From the NCBI GenBank assembly GCA_019429385.1, contig JAHYIS010000011.1, forward strand, positions 1-55,335: 55,335 nt of DNA, in the 5' to 3' direction. Of the stretch, positions 1 through 8,480 are shown piece by piece. This DNA comes from ANME-2 cluster archaeon. GTDB taxonomy: Archaea > Halobacteriota > Methanosarcinia > Methanosarcinales > Methanocomedenaceae. The notes under the pieces were generated by a model. It was not told the origin of the DNA. It made no database searches and saw only the letters and a program-made list of their open reading frames with translations. Both the position numbers and the translations under genes were made by a program. Position 1 is the stretch's first letter; every line of letters begins with the position of its first letter.

Positions 1-1
1 A

Positions 2-106
2 GCGACTGAAACAAAGCTGAAACTTGTTGCTCATGATATCAGAAGAATTGGCTACATTGAGATTTTAGATGGCAGAAGACCTCATTGGCAAAGGAAAGGG
101 GGTTAG
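2..106 (+). CDS. C-terminal end of an unidentified protein (partial)
   Basis: The forward frame starting at base 2 stays open for 34 codons and ends in TAG. The residues end in a basic stretch (HDIRRIGYIEI, then RRPHWQRKGG). It runs in from the left edge, so the start and most of the protein are missing. I do not recognise the family. Coding status rests only on the open frame and its protein-like composition. Confidence 0.35.
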   Translation, partial: ATETKLKLVAHDIRRIGYIEILDGRRPHWQRKGG

Positions 107-232
107 GGGAATATTGTCCCAAGGCCGAAAAAAACGAAACCTATATATACAGAAAGTATTATAATGATGATTATCATAATGCTTATGGTGATGAGCATGA
201 TGTCATCGAGTTTGAAAAATATGGTGAATAAT

Positions 233-379
233 ATGAAAATAGTGCACGTACAATCGGTTCTACCCGAAGAAGATATCATTGCACTTAAATTAAAAACAGG
301 CGAATCTTCCACCAAAGATGCCATATCAAAGGCAGTATACTACTACCTCGACTGTGATAATTTAGATACAAATCAATAA
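233..379 (+). CDS. Small archaeal protein, DUF5371-like
   Basis: A 48-residue protein beginning MKIVHVQSVLPEEDI and ending in a lysine/alanine-rich helix (STKDAISKAVYYYLDC). From memory this resembles the short DUF5371-type proteins of Methanosarcinales; function is unknown. The frame is open upstream to 164, but that stretch is methionine-rich and low in complexity, so the ATG at 233 is the more credible start. The short hydrophilic strand plus helix would fit a small ribbon-helix-helix-like DNA-binding fold, but that is inference. The next gene follows after 13 bases, so the two may be co-transcribed. Confidence 0.6.
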   Translation: MKIVHVQSVLPEEDIIALKLKTGESSTKDAISKAVYYYLDCDNLDTNQ

Positions 380-392
380 ATAGGTGATCGCA

Positions 393-680
393 ATGAACGC
401 TACAATCAGATGCATGGCTGCTGCTCCAAAAGAGATTATCGGCAGATACGATATGGAATCCATGATGCAGCTTGCTTTCAGTATCAGCAAGAACGGGAAT
501 CTAAGCCTGTGTTTCGGGGATTCTATACAGACAGATGAACCTATAGAGCACGAAAAAATGACCGAGACCGCCTATCCTAACAGTGGTGAGGTATTCTATG
601 GTAAACAAGGTCTCTGGCTTTCTATGTTTACAAGACACATGGATAACGCTTCCATGGTTGAGATTGAAATGGATGAGTAA
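393..680 (+). CDS. Hypothetical protein
   Basis: A 95-residue acidic protein of unknown function (MNATIRCMAAAPKEII near the start, ending VEIEMDE). The ATG at 393 is preceded by AGGTGA at 382-387, a good ribosome binding site, so I prefer it to the GTG at 384. There is no signal peptide, transmembrane segment or cysteine motif. It lies 13 bases after the DUF5371-like gene and probably belongs to the same transcript. The 240 bases that follow, up to the end of leuB, show nothing I can support. Confidence 0.55.
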   Translation: MNATIRCMAAAPKEIIGRYDMESMMQLAFSISKNGNLSLCFGDSIQTDEPIEHEKMTETAYPNSGEVFYGKQGLWLSMFTRHMDNASMVEIEMDE

Positions 681-920
681 TCCATTCATTAGACTCATTT
701 TTTATATTGACAGCGTAAAAGTAGTATGTCTGCAAACATCATGTTCTGTATACTCCATTTGTGCTGACATGATCGAAAGTGTTACAATTATACCCTCAGG
801 CAGAATGGTTGCACTGGGTTATTACAAAACACCCTGAACCATGAAGTAGAGCATGGAATTCAAAGGTTATCTGCACCCAATGCAACCCTGCAGGATATGA
901 TAAAGAGGTAATTCAGCGAT

Positions 921-1937
921 TTATTTTCGAAAATTCGCAATATATCGCACTACTGCGTCAGATACTTCTTTTGTAGATGCATGGCCGCCAAGATCAGCGG
1001 TCTTAATCCCCATCTCAAGTACATGGTCTACTGCTTGCTGTACCAGTCCGGCTTTTTCATATTCCCCCGCCCATTCAAGCATCATTCTTGCACTTAATAT
1101 GGCTGCCATCGGATTGGCAATACCCTTACCTGCAATATCGGGTGCAGAACCGTGTACAGGTTCAAAAAGCGCATACTTTTCCCCGATGTTGGCACTGGGA
1201 CAAAGACCGAGACTGCCGACCAGCGCTGCTGACAGGTCGCTCAGGATGTCCCCGAAAAGATTTGTTGTAACCAGTACATCATACTTGTGCGGGAAGAGGA
1301 TGAGGTTGTACGCCATGGCATCGACCAATCCTTCATTAAATGTTATATCATGCTCCTGTGCCACTTTGATACATACCCCGCGGAAAAAACTGCACGACTT
1401 CAACACATTGGCCTTGTGGACAATGGTCAGCCTGTTCTTACGTTCTTTTGCAAGGTTACATGCGATCCGTGCGATACGTTCACTGCCTTTCCGGGTAATG
1501 GTACGGATGCTAGTGGCCTGGTCTTCACCAATTTCCTCCTTCCCGCCGTAGAGTCCTTCGGTGTTCTCACGTACAATGATGAAATCAAAAGGTTCCCTTG
1601 CCATGTACGGAGTATCCACTGGAATGTTCAGTGACCGGAACGGCCTGACATTGGCATACAGGTCAAGTTCACGCCTGATGCGCAGCAAGACGCTCTGGTA
1701 ATTGGGGTCACTGGGTGTGGTGATGGCGCCAAAGAGGATGCAGTCACAATCCCGCATCACATCCAGGTCACTGTCATCCATTGCCCGGCCGGTACGTTCC
1801 CATTTACCGTATCCCACTTCCACGGAGACCGTTTCAAAATCAAGTCCCACCGCCTTCAGTACCGCCACTGCAGGAGGTATCACTTCATGACCGACACCGT
1901 CCCCTTCAATCACTGCCACTTTCATCGGGCTCACCAT
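921..1937 (-). CDS. leuB: 3-Isopropylmalate / homoisocitrate dehydrogenase family
   Basis: An NAD-dependent beta-hydroxyacid oxidative decarboxylase of about 338 residues. The N-terminus MKVAVIEGDGVGHEVIPPA is the typical IDH/IPMDH start. Substrate-arginine segments LRIRRELDLYANVRP and VRENTEGLYGG are present, as is the metal/active-site signature NLFGDILSDLSAALVGSLGL. It acts in leucine synthesis or, in methanogen relatives, in coenzyme B 2-oxosuberate synthesis (AksF); sequence alone does not separate these. The ATG at 1937 is chosen because GGAGATT sits six bases upstream. The open frame continues further upstream but overlaps the preceding gene heavily. Its start overlaps the end of that gene by 32 bases, which indicates translational coupling in an operon with the small-subunit dehydratase. 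Confidence 0.88.
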   Translation of the reverse strand: MVSPMKVAVIEGDGVGHEVIPPAVAVLKAVGLDFETVSVEVGYGKWERTGRAMDDSDLDVMRDCDCILFGAITTPSDPNYQSVLLRIRRELDLYANVRPFRSLNIPVDTPYMAREPFDFIIVRENTEGLYGGKEEIGEDQATSIRTITRKGSERIARIACNLAKERKNRLTIVHKANVLKSCSFFRGVCIKVAQEHDITFNEGLVDAMAYNLILFPHKYDVLVTTNLFGDILSDLSAALVGSLGLCPSANIGEKYALFEPVHGSAPDIAGKGIANPMAAILSARMMLEWAGEYEKAGLVQQAVDHVLEMGIKTADLGGHASTKEVSDAVVRYIANFRK

Positions 1938-2781
1938 GTAATCTCCTGACCAGCAGTCGTATGGCATCAACAATATCATATTCTGATGCTCCCCAGTGAA
2001 CCACCACACCATCGTGTCCATTGATATTGATAAGTCCTGTATTCCTTGTCTGGCAGCACCGGGTGATGAATGGCTTTGAAGGTTTGACAAGTTCGGCCTT
2101 CAGCGGACACATATTGACCTGTTTGTACGTATATTCCGGGAACCTGAGTTCAAAAATCTCCCGGGAAATATCGCAGCCCACAAGTATTGAACCGTCTTCA
2201 ATGTCATCATTCGTGTCAAGATATTTACCGTTGAGTTCAGATGCATTACAGGGGAACACCACATTCTCCCCTTCGAACTGGCGCAGGTCGATGAGTGTCT
2301 TCTCAAAGGTGATATTCAATTCACCCAGGATACCACTTTCCACCAGTCGCTGGATAGCAAAGGACAGCCAGGGAGGTTCGGGCGGGATGACATCGATTAT
2401 TTCGATTCGCATGACATCGCACATGCTGGGTTTATGCACAAAGGTCAGGTGTTTATCCCTTCCCTTGAAGATCACCGTGTTTACCGGACCTTTGCATTCC
2501 TCAAGTGCGAGCAATATCAATTTCGTCCTGTTATGGGCGTCATGTTCTGTCTTGTGTACTACTACTTGAGCTCCCTGTGCAATAACTTCAAAGGATGTGG
2601 GTTTTGTAAGCAGGGTCTTTGTGGGTTCACTTTCCACTTTTAAAATCTTTATGTTGCCATCGGGCACATAAGCGATCACGTATTTTGTTGCAAAATAGAT
2701 TGGAGCTTCGCCCAACTGTTTTTTAGTAGGGTCTTCGTGGGTTATACCCACCATCTTGTAATCATCTGGAAATATCATCAT
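1906..2781 (-). CDS. Conserved archaeal protein between leuD-type and leuB-type genes (possibly DUF7714)
   Basis: A 291-residue soluble protein of unknown function. It has scattered cysteines (MCDVMR, CNASEL, MCPLKAE, RCCQTRN) but no recognisable catalytic signature, no signal peptide and no membrane segment. From memory a protein of this kind sits between the isopropylmalate/homoaconitase small subunit and the dehydrogenase in several Methanosarcinales; I believe it corresponds to DUF7714 but cannot verify this. Its tight position, 15 bases after leuD and overlapping leuB by 32 bases, argues for a role tied to 2-oxoacid elongation, but no activity can be read from the sequence. Confidence 0.7.
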   Translation of the reverse strand: MMIFPDDYKMVGITHEDPTKKQLGEAPIYFATKYVIAYVPDGNIKILKVESEPTKTLLTKPTSFEVIAQGAQVVVHKTEHDAHNRTKLILLALEECKGPVNTVIFKGRDKHLTFVHKPSMCDVMRIEIIDVIPPEPPWLSFAIQRLVESGILGELNITFEKTLIDLRQFEGENVVFPCNASELNGKYLDTNDDIEDGSILVGCDISREIFELRFPEYTYKQVNMCPLKAELVKPSKPFITRCCQTRNTGLININGHDGVVVHWGASEYDIVDAIRLLVRRLHGEPDESGSD

Positions 2782-2796
2782 CCGGTTTATTCAGCC

Positions 2797-3282
2797 TCAC
2801 TTTGATGCCTGTTTTTTCCTGTGGGCCACGAGACCTCCGTCCAGCAGCATTTCCTGCAGGAAGCCGGGTAGTTTTGTACCTTCGTAAACCCTGTCACCAC
2901 ACTGTACCCGACCCTGCTGAAGGTCGACCGTGCATATTTCGCCTTCCTGACATCCGACATCGGCTTCGATGATGGGGAGACCCACATTGATCGCATTGCG
3001 GAAGAATATTCGTGCAAATGACCTTGCAACCACACAGGATATACCGGCATGTTTCAGTGCCAGGGGTGCCTGCTCACGTGATGACCCGCACCCGAAATTC
3101 TCACCTGCAACAATAACATCACCGGGTTTAACCTTTTTTGAAAAGTCAGGGTCAATGCCTTCCATTGCATGCTCGGCAAAGACCCGCATATCAGTGGTTC
3201 TCAGGTACTTGCCGGGAATTATCACATCAGTATCGATGTCGTCTCCGTATTTCCAGACTCTCCCTGAGATGGTCATATTCAT
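2797..3282 (-). CDS. leuD: Isopropylmalate isomerase / homoaconitase small subunit
   Basis: A 161-residue small (swivelling) subunit of the aconitase superfamily. The N-terminus [23 protein letters not shown] and the substrate-binding [14 protein letters not shown] block are diagnostic. The large Fe-S subunit is not in the window. The specificity loop reads YLRT, which in the methanogen enzymes I recall marks homoaconitase (HacB, coenzyme B pathway) or broad specificity, whereas isopropylmalate isomerases tend to have YLVY/YLMY. The gene may therefore serve 2-oxosuberate synthesis rather than, or as well as, leucine. It is the first gene of the three-gene operon running down to 921. Confidence 0.88.
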   Translation of the reverse strand: MNMTISGRVWKYGDDIDTDVIIPGKYLRTTDMRVFAEHAMEGIDPDFSKKVKPGDVIVAGENFGCGSSREQAPLALKHAGISCVVARSFARIFFRNAINVGLPIIEADVGCQEGEICTVDLQQGRVQCGDRVYEGTKLPGFLQEMLLDGGLVAHRKKQASK

Positions 3283-3343
3283 TGGATCACTTTTGCGGAT
3301 AGTTATAGTTACAGGACTATATACTTTTTTAATCAGGTATATG

Positions 3344-3763
3344 TCATTCTCCTGTAATCTGCACTACCAGTTCCCTGGACCGCGGCCTGGTATCCAGATC
3401 AATAAAAATTATCTGCTGCCAGGTGCCCAGTGTTAACTGGCCGTTCATAAAAGGTACGACCAGACTGGGTCCCAGCATTGATGCCCTTATATGGGAATGA
3501 CCGTTGCCGTCACCCCATTTGAGATTGTGGTCATACTCCAGCTTCCGGGGTGCGAGCCTTTCCAGTGCAGACTTCATATCAGCTACCAGGCCCGGTTCGT
3601 ATTCCATAGTGGTCACCGAACCAGTGGCTCCCGGAACGAAGACCAGCACCGAACCAGTCTTCAACCGGGAACTGCTGACTTTCTCTTTCACCTGATGGGT
3701 GATGTCAATAATATCCGAATGGCCCTTAGAGTTAATAGTGATGTCTTCGTTTATTATCTTCAC
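3344..3763 (-). CDS. YjbQ / UPF0047 family protein
   Basis: A 139-residue single-domain protein of the YjbQ/UPF0047 family, annotated elsewhere as a 'secondary thiamine-phosphate synthase' on the basis of weak in vivo activity. Family landmarks are [20 protein letters not shown], the histidine-rich [23 protein letters not shown] block that binds metal or phosphate, and the C-terminal [23 protein letters not shown]. Length matches the family. It is transcribed away from the radical SAM gene on its right; the roughly 115 bases between them are AT-rich and probably hold divergent promoters. The cellular role is uncertain. Confidence 0.85.
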   Translation of the reverse strand: MKIINEDITINSKGHSDIIDITHQVKEKVSSSRLKTGSVLVFVPGATGSVTTMEYEPGLVADMKSALERLAPRKLEYDHNLKWGDGNGHSHIRASMLGPSLVVPFMNGQLTLGTWQQIIFIDLDTRPRSRELVVQITGE

Positions 3764-3879
3764 AGGATTGCCTCTGGTCTGTACAATAATAGTCTTTATA
3801 TTTTCAATTATATAACTATTGAGATAACACTGGTTTTCAAAAGGACATAACCAGAGAACCAGGGAGGTTACACCTTATC

Positions 3880-5559
3880 ATTCGGACTCTTATAATAGAT
3901 GGATACGTGGATGAACCGGCATGTTTAGGGGTCCCTCCGTATATTTCGCCTTATCCGAGGTACATTGCTGGTGCCATGGCTGAACAGGGGATATCCCCTG
4001 ACCACATCCATTACCTGAACATAGACCAGGTACGACAGGGACTGGGGCAGGATATCCTGGGAAAAGCAGGGTTCATCGTCATTATCGCAGGCATGACCGT
4101 GCCTGGCAAGTACCTGCGTGGCACACCTATCAATCCTGGTGAGATTGGCGATATCGCCCGTGTGGCCGGGGATACACCTGTGGTACTGGGCGGTCCCATC
4201 AGGCTGGGATACGGCAGCCAGGGCGGTATGAAGGCAACAGCAATGGACATGCGGGGTATTATTCCTGCCAAGGGGGATATTGAAGCGTTTGTTTACGATA
4301 TACTGTCATCCCCTGCCGGATTGCAGGACCCGGGAACAGTAGTTCACCGGATGCGTTCGATCGGCGAAATAGCACACTGGGGTGCCAGGGGAGCCTTCAT
4401 AATCCGGCAGCATCCGGACTACCCGCATGTGATGTGCGAACTTGAGACATACCGCGGATGCGCCCGCCTGAGTCACTGTTCCTTTTGCACAGAGCCCTTT
4501 TATGGTGATGCGGATTTCAGGGAGATTCGGGATGTGGTTGCCGAAGTTGAAGCACTGTACAGCAACGGAGCCAGGTATTTCAGGATTGGGCGACAGCCAG
4601 ACCTGTTCAGTTACCTGGCCAAAGATACCGGTGGAGATATGCCGGTGCCCAGCCCCGAGGCTTTGGAGCAATTATACAGGGGGATTCGCAGTGCTGCGCC
4701 CGGCCTCCATGTGCTTCACATGGACAATGCCAATCCTGCAACCATTGCTACGCATCCTGTTGAATCAGAGGATATTGCGCGGATAATTGTTAAATATCAT
4801 ACACCAGGGGATGTGGCTGCCATGGGTATGGAATCCGCAGACCCCCGGGTGATCAGGGCCAACTGCCTGAAAGCCATGCCTGATGATGTGCTGGAGGCCG
4901 TGAGGCTGATAAACCGTGTCGGTGGTCAGCGTGGGGATAACGGGCTGCCTGAATTGCTGCCTGGCCTGAATTTCATCCACGGGCTCAAAGGTGAGTCAGA
5001 GGAGACGTTCCATCACAATTTCCAGTTCCTGAAGGGTTTGCTGGATGGCAACCTTATGGTCAGGAGGATAAATATCAGGCAGGTCATGGCATTCCCGGGC
5101 ACCCCGATATGGCAGGAAGATACCGCATACCGGTATCACAGGCAGTTTCTACAATTCAAGGACAGGGTGCGCAGGGAGATTGACCTGCCAATGCTTGAGC
5201 GCCTGGTGCCTGTGGGTACGGTGCTAAAGGATGTGATGTGTGAAGTACCTGGCAATATTACGTTTGGCAGGCAGCTGGCATCATACCCGCTGCTGGTTGG
5301 CATTCCTGCCGAGCTGCCGCCGGGGAGATTCATTGATGTCACGGTCACGGGACACGGGCACCGTTCCATTACCGGAATACCCTATCCCCTGGATATTAAT
5401 CATGCGGCCCCCAGGCTCATAGGTGAACTGCCTGGAGTGGGAAAGAAACGTGCCCGCAGTATTCTCCAGGGACGGCCCTACCGTGATAAGGATGACCTGC
5501 TCGGTAAGCTGGACAATATGGAGAATATTTTACCTTATATTGTCTTAGAAAAAGAATAG
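3880..5559 (+). CDS. Radical SAM protein with C-terminal helix-hairpin-helix
   Basis: An archaeal radical SAM protein of about 560 residues. The N-terminal part resembles a B12-binding-like Rossmann domain (LIIDGYVDEPACLGVPPY, VVLGGPIRLG). The Fe-S loop reads YRGCARLSHCSFC, that is Cx5Cx2C rather than the canonical Cx3Cx2C. The SAM core follows (YFRIGRQPD, MGMESADPRVI, LPGLNFIHGLKGE). A TRAM-like segment and a helix-hairpin-helix ending (LIGELPGVGKKRARSILQGRPY) close the protein. Protein-like sequence in frame (RTLIIDGY) precedes the GTG at 3907, so translation probably begins upstream. The only candidates there are ATT at 3880 or ATC at 3877, 10-13 bases after GGGAGGT at 3862-3868. Substrate unknown; the HhH suggests a nucleic acid. 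Confidence 0.8.
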   Translation: MRTLIIDGYVDEPACLGVPPYISPYPRYIAGAMAEQGISPDHIHYLNIDQVRQGLGQDILGKAGFIVIIAGMTVPGKYLRGTPINPGEIGDIARVAGDTPVVLGGPIRLGYGSQGGMKATAMDMRGIIPAKGDIEAFVYDILSSPAGLQDPGTVVHRMRSIGEIAHWGARGAFIIRQHPDYPHVMCELETYRGCARLSHCSFCTEPFYGDADFREIRDVVAEVEALYSNGARYFRIGRQPDLFSYLAKDTGGDMPVPSPEALEQLYRGIRSAAPGLHVLHMDNANPATIATHPVESEDIARIIVKYHTPGDVAAMGMESADPRVIRANCLKAMPDDVLEAVRLINRVGGQRGDNGLPELLPGLNFIHGLKGESEETFHHNFQFLKGLLDGNLMVRRINIRQVMAFPGTPIWQEDTAYRYHRQFLQFKDRVRREIDLPMLERLVPVGTVLKDVMCEVPGNITFGRQLASYPLLVGIPAELPPGRFIDVTVTGHGHRSITGIPYPLDINHAAPRLIGELPGVGKKRARSILQGRPYRDKDDLLGKLDNMENILPYIVLEKE

Positions 5560-5601
5560 AATATGAATATAATATGAATATAAATTGAGCAGAACACAGT
5601 T

Positions 5602-6348
5602 TTATTGCTTGATAGCACTGACAAGTTCATGTATCTTGGATTGTACGTCACTGACCTGCTCGACAATTGTACCGGTGACTATCATATCGGCGCCTGCTGT
5701 TACCAGTCTGGCTGCGGTCTCGCCGGTACGGATGCCTCCGCCCACGATGACCATTGTCTCATCGCCTACAGACTGCTTTACAGCACCCACCATGGCCGCA
5801 GGGACCGGACTATCGGCACCGGAACCGGCTTCCAGGTAGATGTAATGCATACCCAGGTATTTGCCTGCCAGGGCATAGGCCACGGCAATCGCAGGTTTTT
5901 TCTGGGGTATCAGTTTGGCATCCCCGACCCAGCCGACAGTACCGCCGGGTTCGATGATGATATAGGCCATTGAAATAGGTTCAATGCCATATTTTTTCAC
6001 CATTGGTGCGCCCATTGCCTGGTTGGTTGTGATATAGTTGACATCCCGGGAGTTGAGGAGGCTCATGAAAAATACGGCGTCTGCATGGGCACTGACCCCT
6101 CCTGCGCTGGCAGGGAACAATATTGTGGGCAGGTCGGTCTGCTCCTTGATGGCTTTTATGGTCCTGTCAAGAATGCTGCCTCCGGCCCCGGTTGAACCGC
6201 CCACCATGATGGCGTCAGTCCCGCCTTCTGCGGCCCGGGCAGCCATGCTACCCGCAGTTTCAGGGGACTGGCTGTCCGGGTCGATAAGGGTGAGGTGTAC
6301 TGCGCCCTGTGTCTTCACGATATTGTTCAGACGCTCTTCTACACTCAT
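5602..6348 (-). CDS. Geranylgeranylglyceryl phosphate synthase
   Basis: A 248-residue TIM-barrel prenyltransferase of the PcrB/GGGPS family. It joins geranylgeranyl diphosphate to glycerol-1-phosphate, the first committed step of archaeal ether-lipid synthesis. Visible motifs are HLTLIDPD, VGGSTGAGG, PTILFPASAGG, IYLEAGSGADSPVP and the phosphate-binding VGGGIRTGETAARLVTAGADMIVTGTIVE. Length and architecture match archaeal group II enzymes. It follows the L40e gene by seven bases on the same strand and is probably co-transcribed with it. It converges on the radical SAM gene across a 42-base AT-rich gap. Confidence 0.95.
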   Translation of the reverse strand: MSVEERLNNIVKTQGAVHLTLIDPDSQSPETAGSMAARAAEGGTDAIMVGGSTGAGGSILDRTIKAIKEQTDLPTILFPASAGGVSAHADAVFFMSLLNSRDVNYITTNQAMGAPMVKKYGIEPISMAYIIIEPGGTVGWVGDAKLIPQKKPAIAVAYALAGKYLGMHYIYLEAGSGADSPVPAAMVGAVKQSVGDETMVIVGGGIRTGETAARLVTAGADMIVTGTIVEQVSDVQSKIHELVSAIKQ

Positions 6349-6355
6349 GTCAGGA

Positions 6356-6505
6356 TCAGCTGCTTCTGCTTTCCTTGGATTTCATACGAAGTTGCTTGGA
6401 TTTGCATTTCCTGCATCGTGTTGCTTTAATTGGGTTTCGTGCATTGCAGTTCATGCATATCTTGGTGTGCAGGATATGTGCTTCAGCTTCAGGGAATCTT
6501 GCCAT
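6356..6505 (-). CDS. rpl40e: 50S ribosomal protein L40e
   Basis: A 49-residue basic protein starting [19 protein letters not shown]. It carries a four-cysteine zinc ribbon: C17-x2-C20 ([10 protein letters not shown]) and C31-x2-C34 (TRCRKCKSK), followed by a basic tail. Size, cysteine spacing and sequence match archaeal L40e. It is the upstream partner of the GGGP synthase gene, seven bases away, a pairing of translation and lipid genes that suggests one growth-linked transcript. The start ATG was chosen because the protein begins exactly as expected for the family. Confidence 0.9.
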   Translation of the reverse strand: MARFPEAEAHILHTKICMNCNARNPIKATRCRKCKSKQLRMKSKESRSS

Positions 6506-6670
6506 TGATAATTACTCCGGATTACTATGAAAATGTTGATTTGATAGAGCCATACTAAGGTGATACTGGCTTTTAATGGTTTCGCCTATAACGACCCGGT
6601 TATACTACAATACTGTCAATATTATAACGATACTTTGAAATAAATTAATGTTTATCTTAGCACCCAGTGC

Positions 6671-6755
<85 letters not shown>

Positions 6756-7102
6756 CTACTCTGGCCAGTAGTAGTGATGGTAATCCTTATATCCCGACTT
6801 TTTTCCTTCTGGCTCCCATCATTAATCGGCTTTCCTGCAGCAGCTTATCTACAAAGATAAGGGGATAAAGTCCGAAGAATTTGGAAAAATCACTAGATTA
6901 TGGGATAGTACCGGATTTATTTTTTGAATATATTAATAGAAATATTCTCATAAATGAAATTGGATTTTCACTGAAACTTGGTCTATTACAGTCATTCTTC
7001 TCCAACTATTTTATTATTTTAATGACCAGTAACACTTATAAGGAGAATTCAATATATATAATGATGAGGAAAAAAAAGTTTTTTTCTATGAGGAGGAAAG
7101 TC
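6756..7102 (+). promoter_or_regulatory. Leader region of the octahaem cytochrome gene
   Basis: This 347-base stretch contains no convincing gene. A perfect 7-bp hairpin (CTTATCT/AGATAAG, 6844-6861, ACAA loop) lies in the first third. The last third is AT-rich with TATA-like sequence near 7031-7040. Two ribosome binding sites are seen: AAGGAG near 7040 and GGAGG at 7092-7096. An in-frame ATG at 7061 is an alternative start for the cytochrome, but the GGAGG site points to 7103. Confidence 0.4.
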
Positions 7103-8374
7103 ATGACAAATAAGATATCGACCAAATTGGTATTTCTCGTACTGGTGATATCCCTGCTTGTTCCATCGGCAGCTGTTGCAGAGGGATATGTTATTGGGGA
7201 TCAGAAGATGCCAGTAGAAAGAAGTGAAGGTCAGGAAGATGCTACTTATGTAGGTGCTGAAGAATGTAAGGTGTGTCATTCAGACAAATACAATGATTGG
7301 GTCACGACCGGACACAATTACAAATTGAGTACACCTGATGAGATTCTGGCTGTGCGGCCAGACCTGCCCATGCCTGAAGGATATTCAAAAGAAGACATTC
7401 TTTATGTGATAGGTGGCTGGGGCTGGAAAGCACGATTTATTGGAACTGATGGCTATATCATTACCAAGACCGGCGAGAACCGGGATATCGACGGCAAGAA
7501 CCAGTATAATATTGCTACAGGAGAATGGGTGGACTATAATGCTGGTAAGGAAAAGAAATATGATTGTACCAAATGCCACAACACCGGGTCTTCCTATGAA
7601 TCGGACCAGGACAACCTGCCCGGCATGGTGGGTTCCTGGGAGTTTCGGGGCATCCAGTGCGAAGCATGCCATGGCCCGGGCAGTGAACATGTCGCCCGGC
7701 GTGGCGGAAAGGGTGTCGCAATAGTAGTGAACAGGGAAGCTTCAATGTGCGGCCAGTGCCACAGGCGGGGTGCAGATGATGATAAGATACCTGCAAAAGG
7801 GAAATTTGTCCAGCATCATGAACAATACCTTGATTTCCTGTCATCAGGCAAGATGTCTGCCCTGAATTGTGTAGATTGTCACGATCCACATCAACCGGTC
7901 CATGTAGGTGCAACTAATACTGAAGCAGGTAAAGGTATTATATCAACCTGTGAGGAATGTCACCAAACTGAAGAAGCTGGATACAACGGTACGGTGATGC
8001 AGCTTGAAGGTGTGGAATGTATCGATTGCCACATGCCACGAGCAGCATTATCAGCCGCACCTGCATCTGAATATGTCGGCGATGTTCGGTCACATCTATT
8101 CAGGATAAATATCTCGGCAGATGCTGAGTACATATATACAGACCCTGCAGATAATATGCAATATGCTAATCCTGCACTCACCGTGGAATATGTCTGCCTG
8201 CCATGCCATGAGGAAATGGATAAAGCATGGGCAGCAGAGCATGCTCCAGAGGCCATGACCTTGATGCCGGAAGCGAAAACTCCCATGGAAGATGCGACCA
8301 AACCATCGCCTGGGTTTGGGATACTGGTAACGTCAACGGTCCTGGTGGCAATATATCTATTGAAAAGAAGGTAA
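7103..8374 (+). CDS. Octahaem c-type cytochrome with PGF-type C-terminal sorting tail
   Basis: A 423-residue exported cytochrome. The signal peptide is MTNKISTKLVFLVLVISLLVPSAAVAEG-like. Eight CXXCH motifs follow (CKVCH, CTKCH, CEACH, CGQCH, CVDCH, CEECH, CIDCH, CLPCH). The first sits in a cytochrome c554-like context (YVGAEECKVCHSDKYNDWVTTGH). The C-terminus has SPGFG, a hydrophobic helix and KRR, the layout of archaeal PGF-CTERM tails removed or anchored by an archaeosortase. The start is fixed by GGAGG six bases upstream. It probably carries electrons outside the membrane; its partner is unknown. It is monocistronic and ends in its own terminator hairpin. Confidence 0.9.
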   Translation: MTNKISTKLVFLVLVISLLVPSAAVAEGYVIGDQKMPVERSEGQEDATYVGAEECKVCHSDKYNDWVTTGHNYKLSTPDEILAVRPDLPMPEGYSKEDILYVIGGWGWKARFIGTDGYIITKTGENRDIDGKNQYNIATGEWVDYNAGKEKKYDCTKCHNTGSSYESDQDNLPGMVGSWEFRGIQCEACHGPGSEHVARRGGKGVAIVVNREASMCGQCHRRGADDDKIPAKGKFVQHHEQYLDFLSSGKMSALNCVDCHDPHQPVHVGATNTEAGKGIISTCEECHQTEEAGYNGTVMQLEGVECIDCHMPRAALSAAPASEYVGDVRSHLFRINISADAEYIYTDPADNMQYANPALTVEYVCLPCHEEMDKAWAAEHAPEAMTLMPEAKTPMEDATKPSPGFGILVTSTVLVAIYLLKRR

Positions 8375-8398
8375 CCCTGGTTACCTTTCTTCTTTTTT
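8368..8398 (+). terminator. Terminator hairpin after the octahaem cytochrome
   Basis: AAGGTAACC at 8368-8376 pairs with GGTTACCTT at 8379-8387, extended imperfectly, and is followed by a T-rich run. The stop codon of the cytochrome lies within the left arm. Confidence 0.7.
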
Positions 8399-8480
8399 AT
8401 TCGATCAGATCACCTGATAATTATATTAACGTTAAAACCGTTTATTGGTCAATTCCTTACAACTTGAAGGAGCCGTTATA

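Noticed and set aside
583-837. An 84-residue forward frame overlapping the hypothetical gene at 393
   Set aside because: It is a shifted frame of the preceding gene with no ribosome binding site or recognisable content beyond it.
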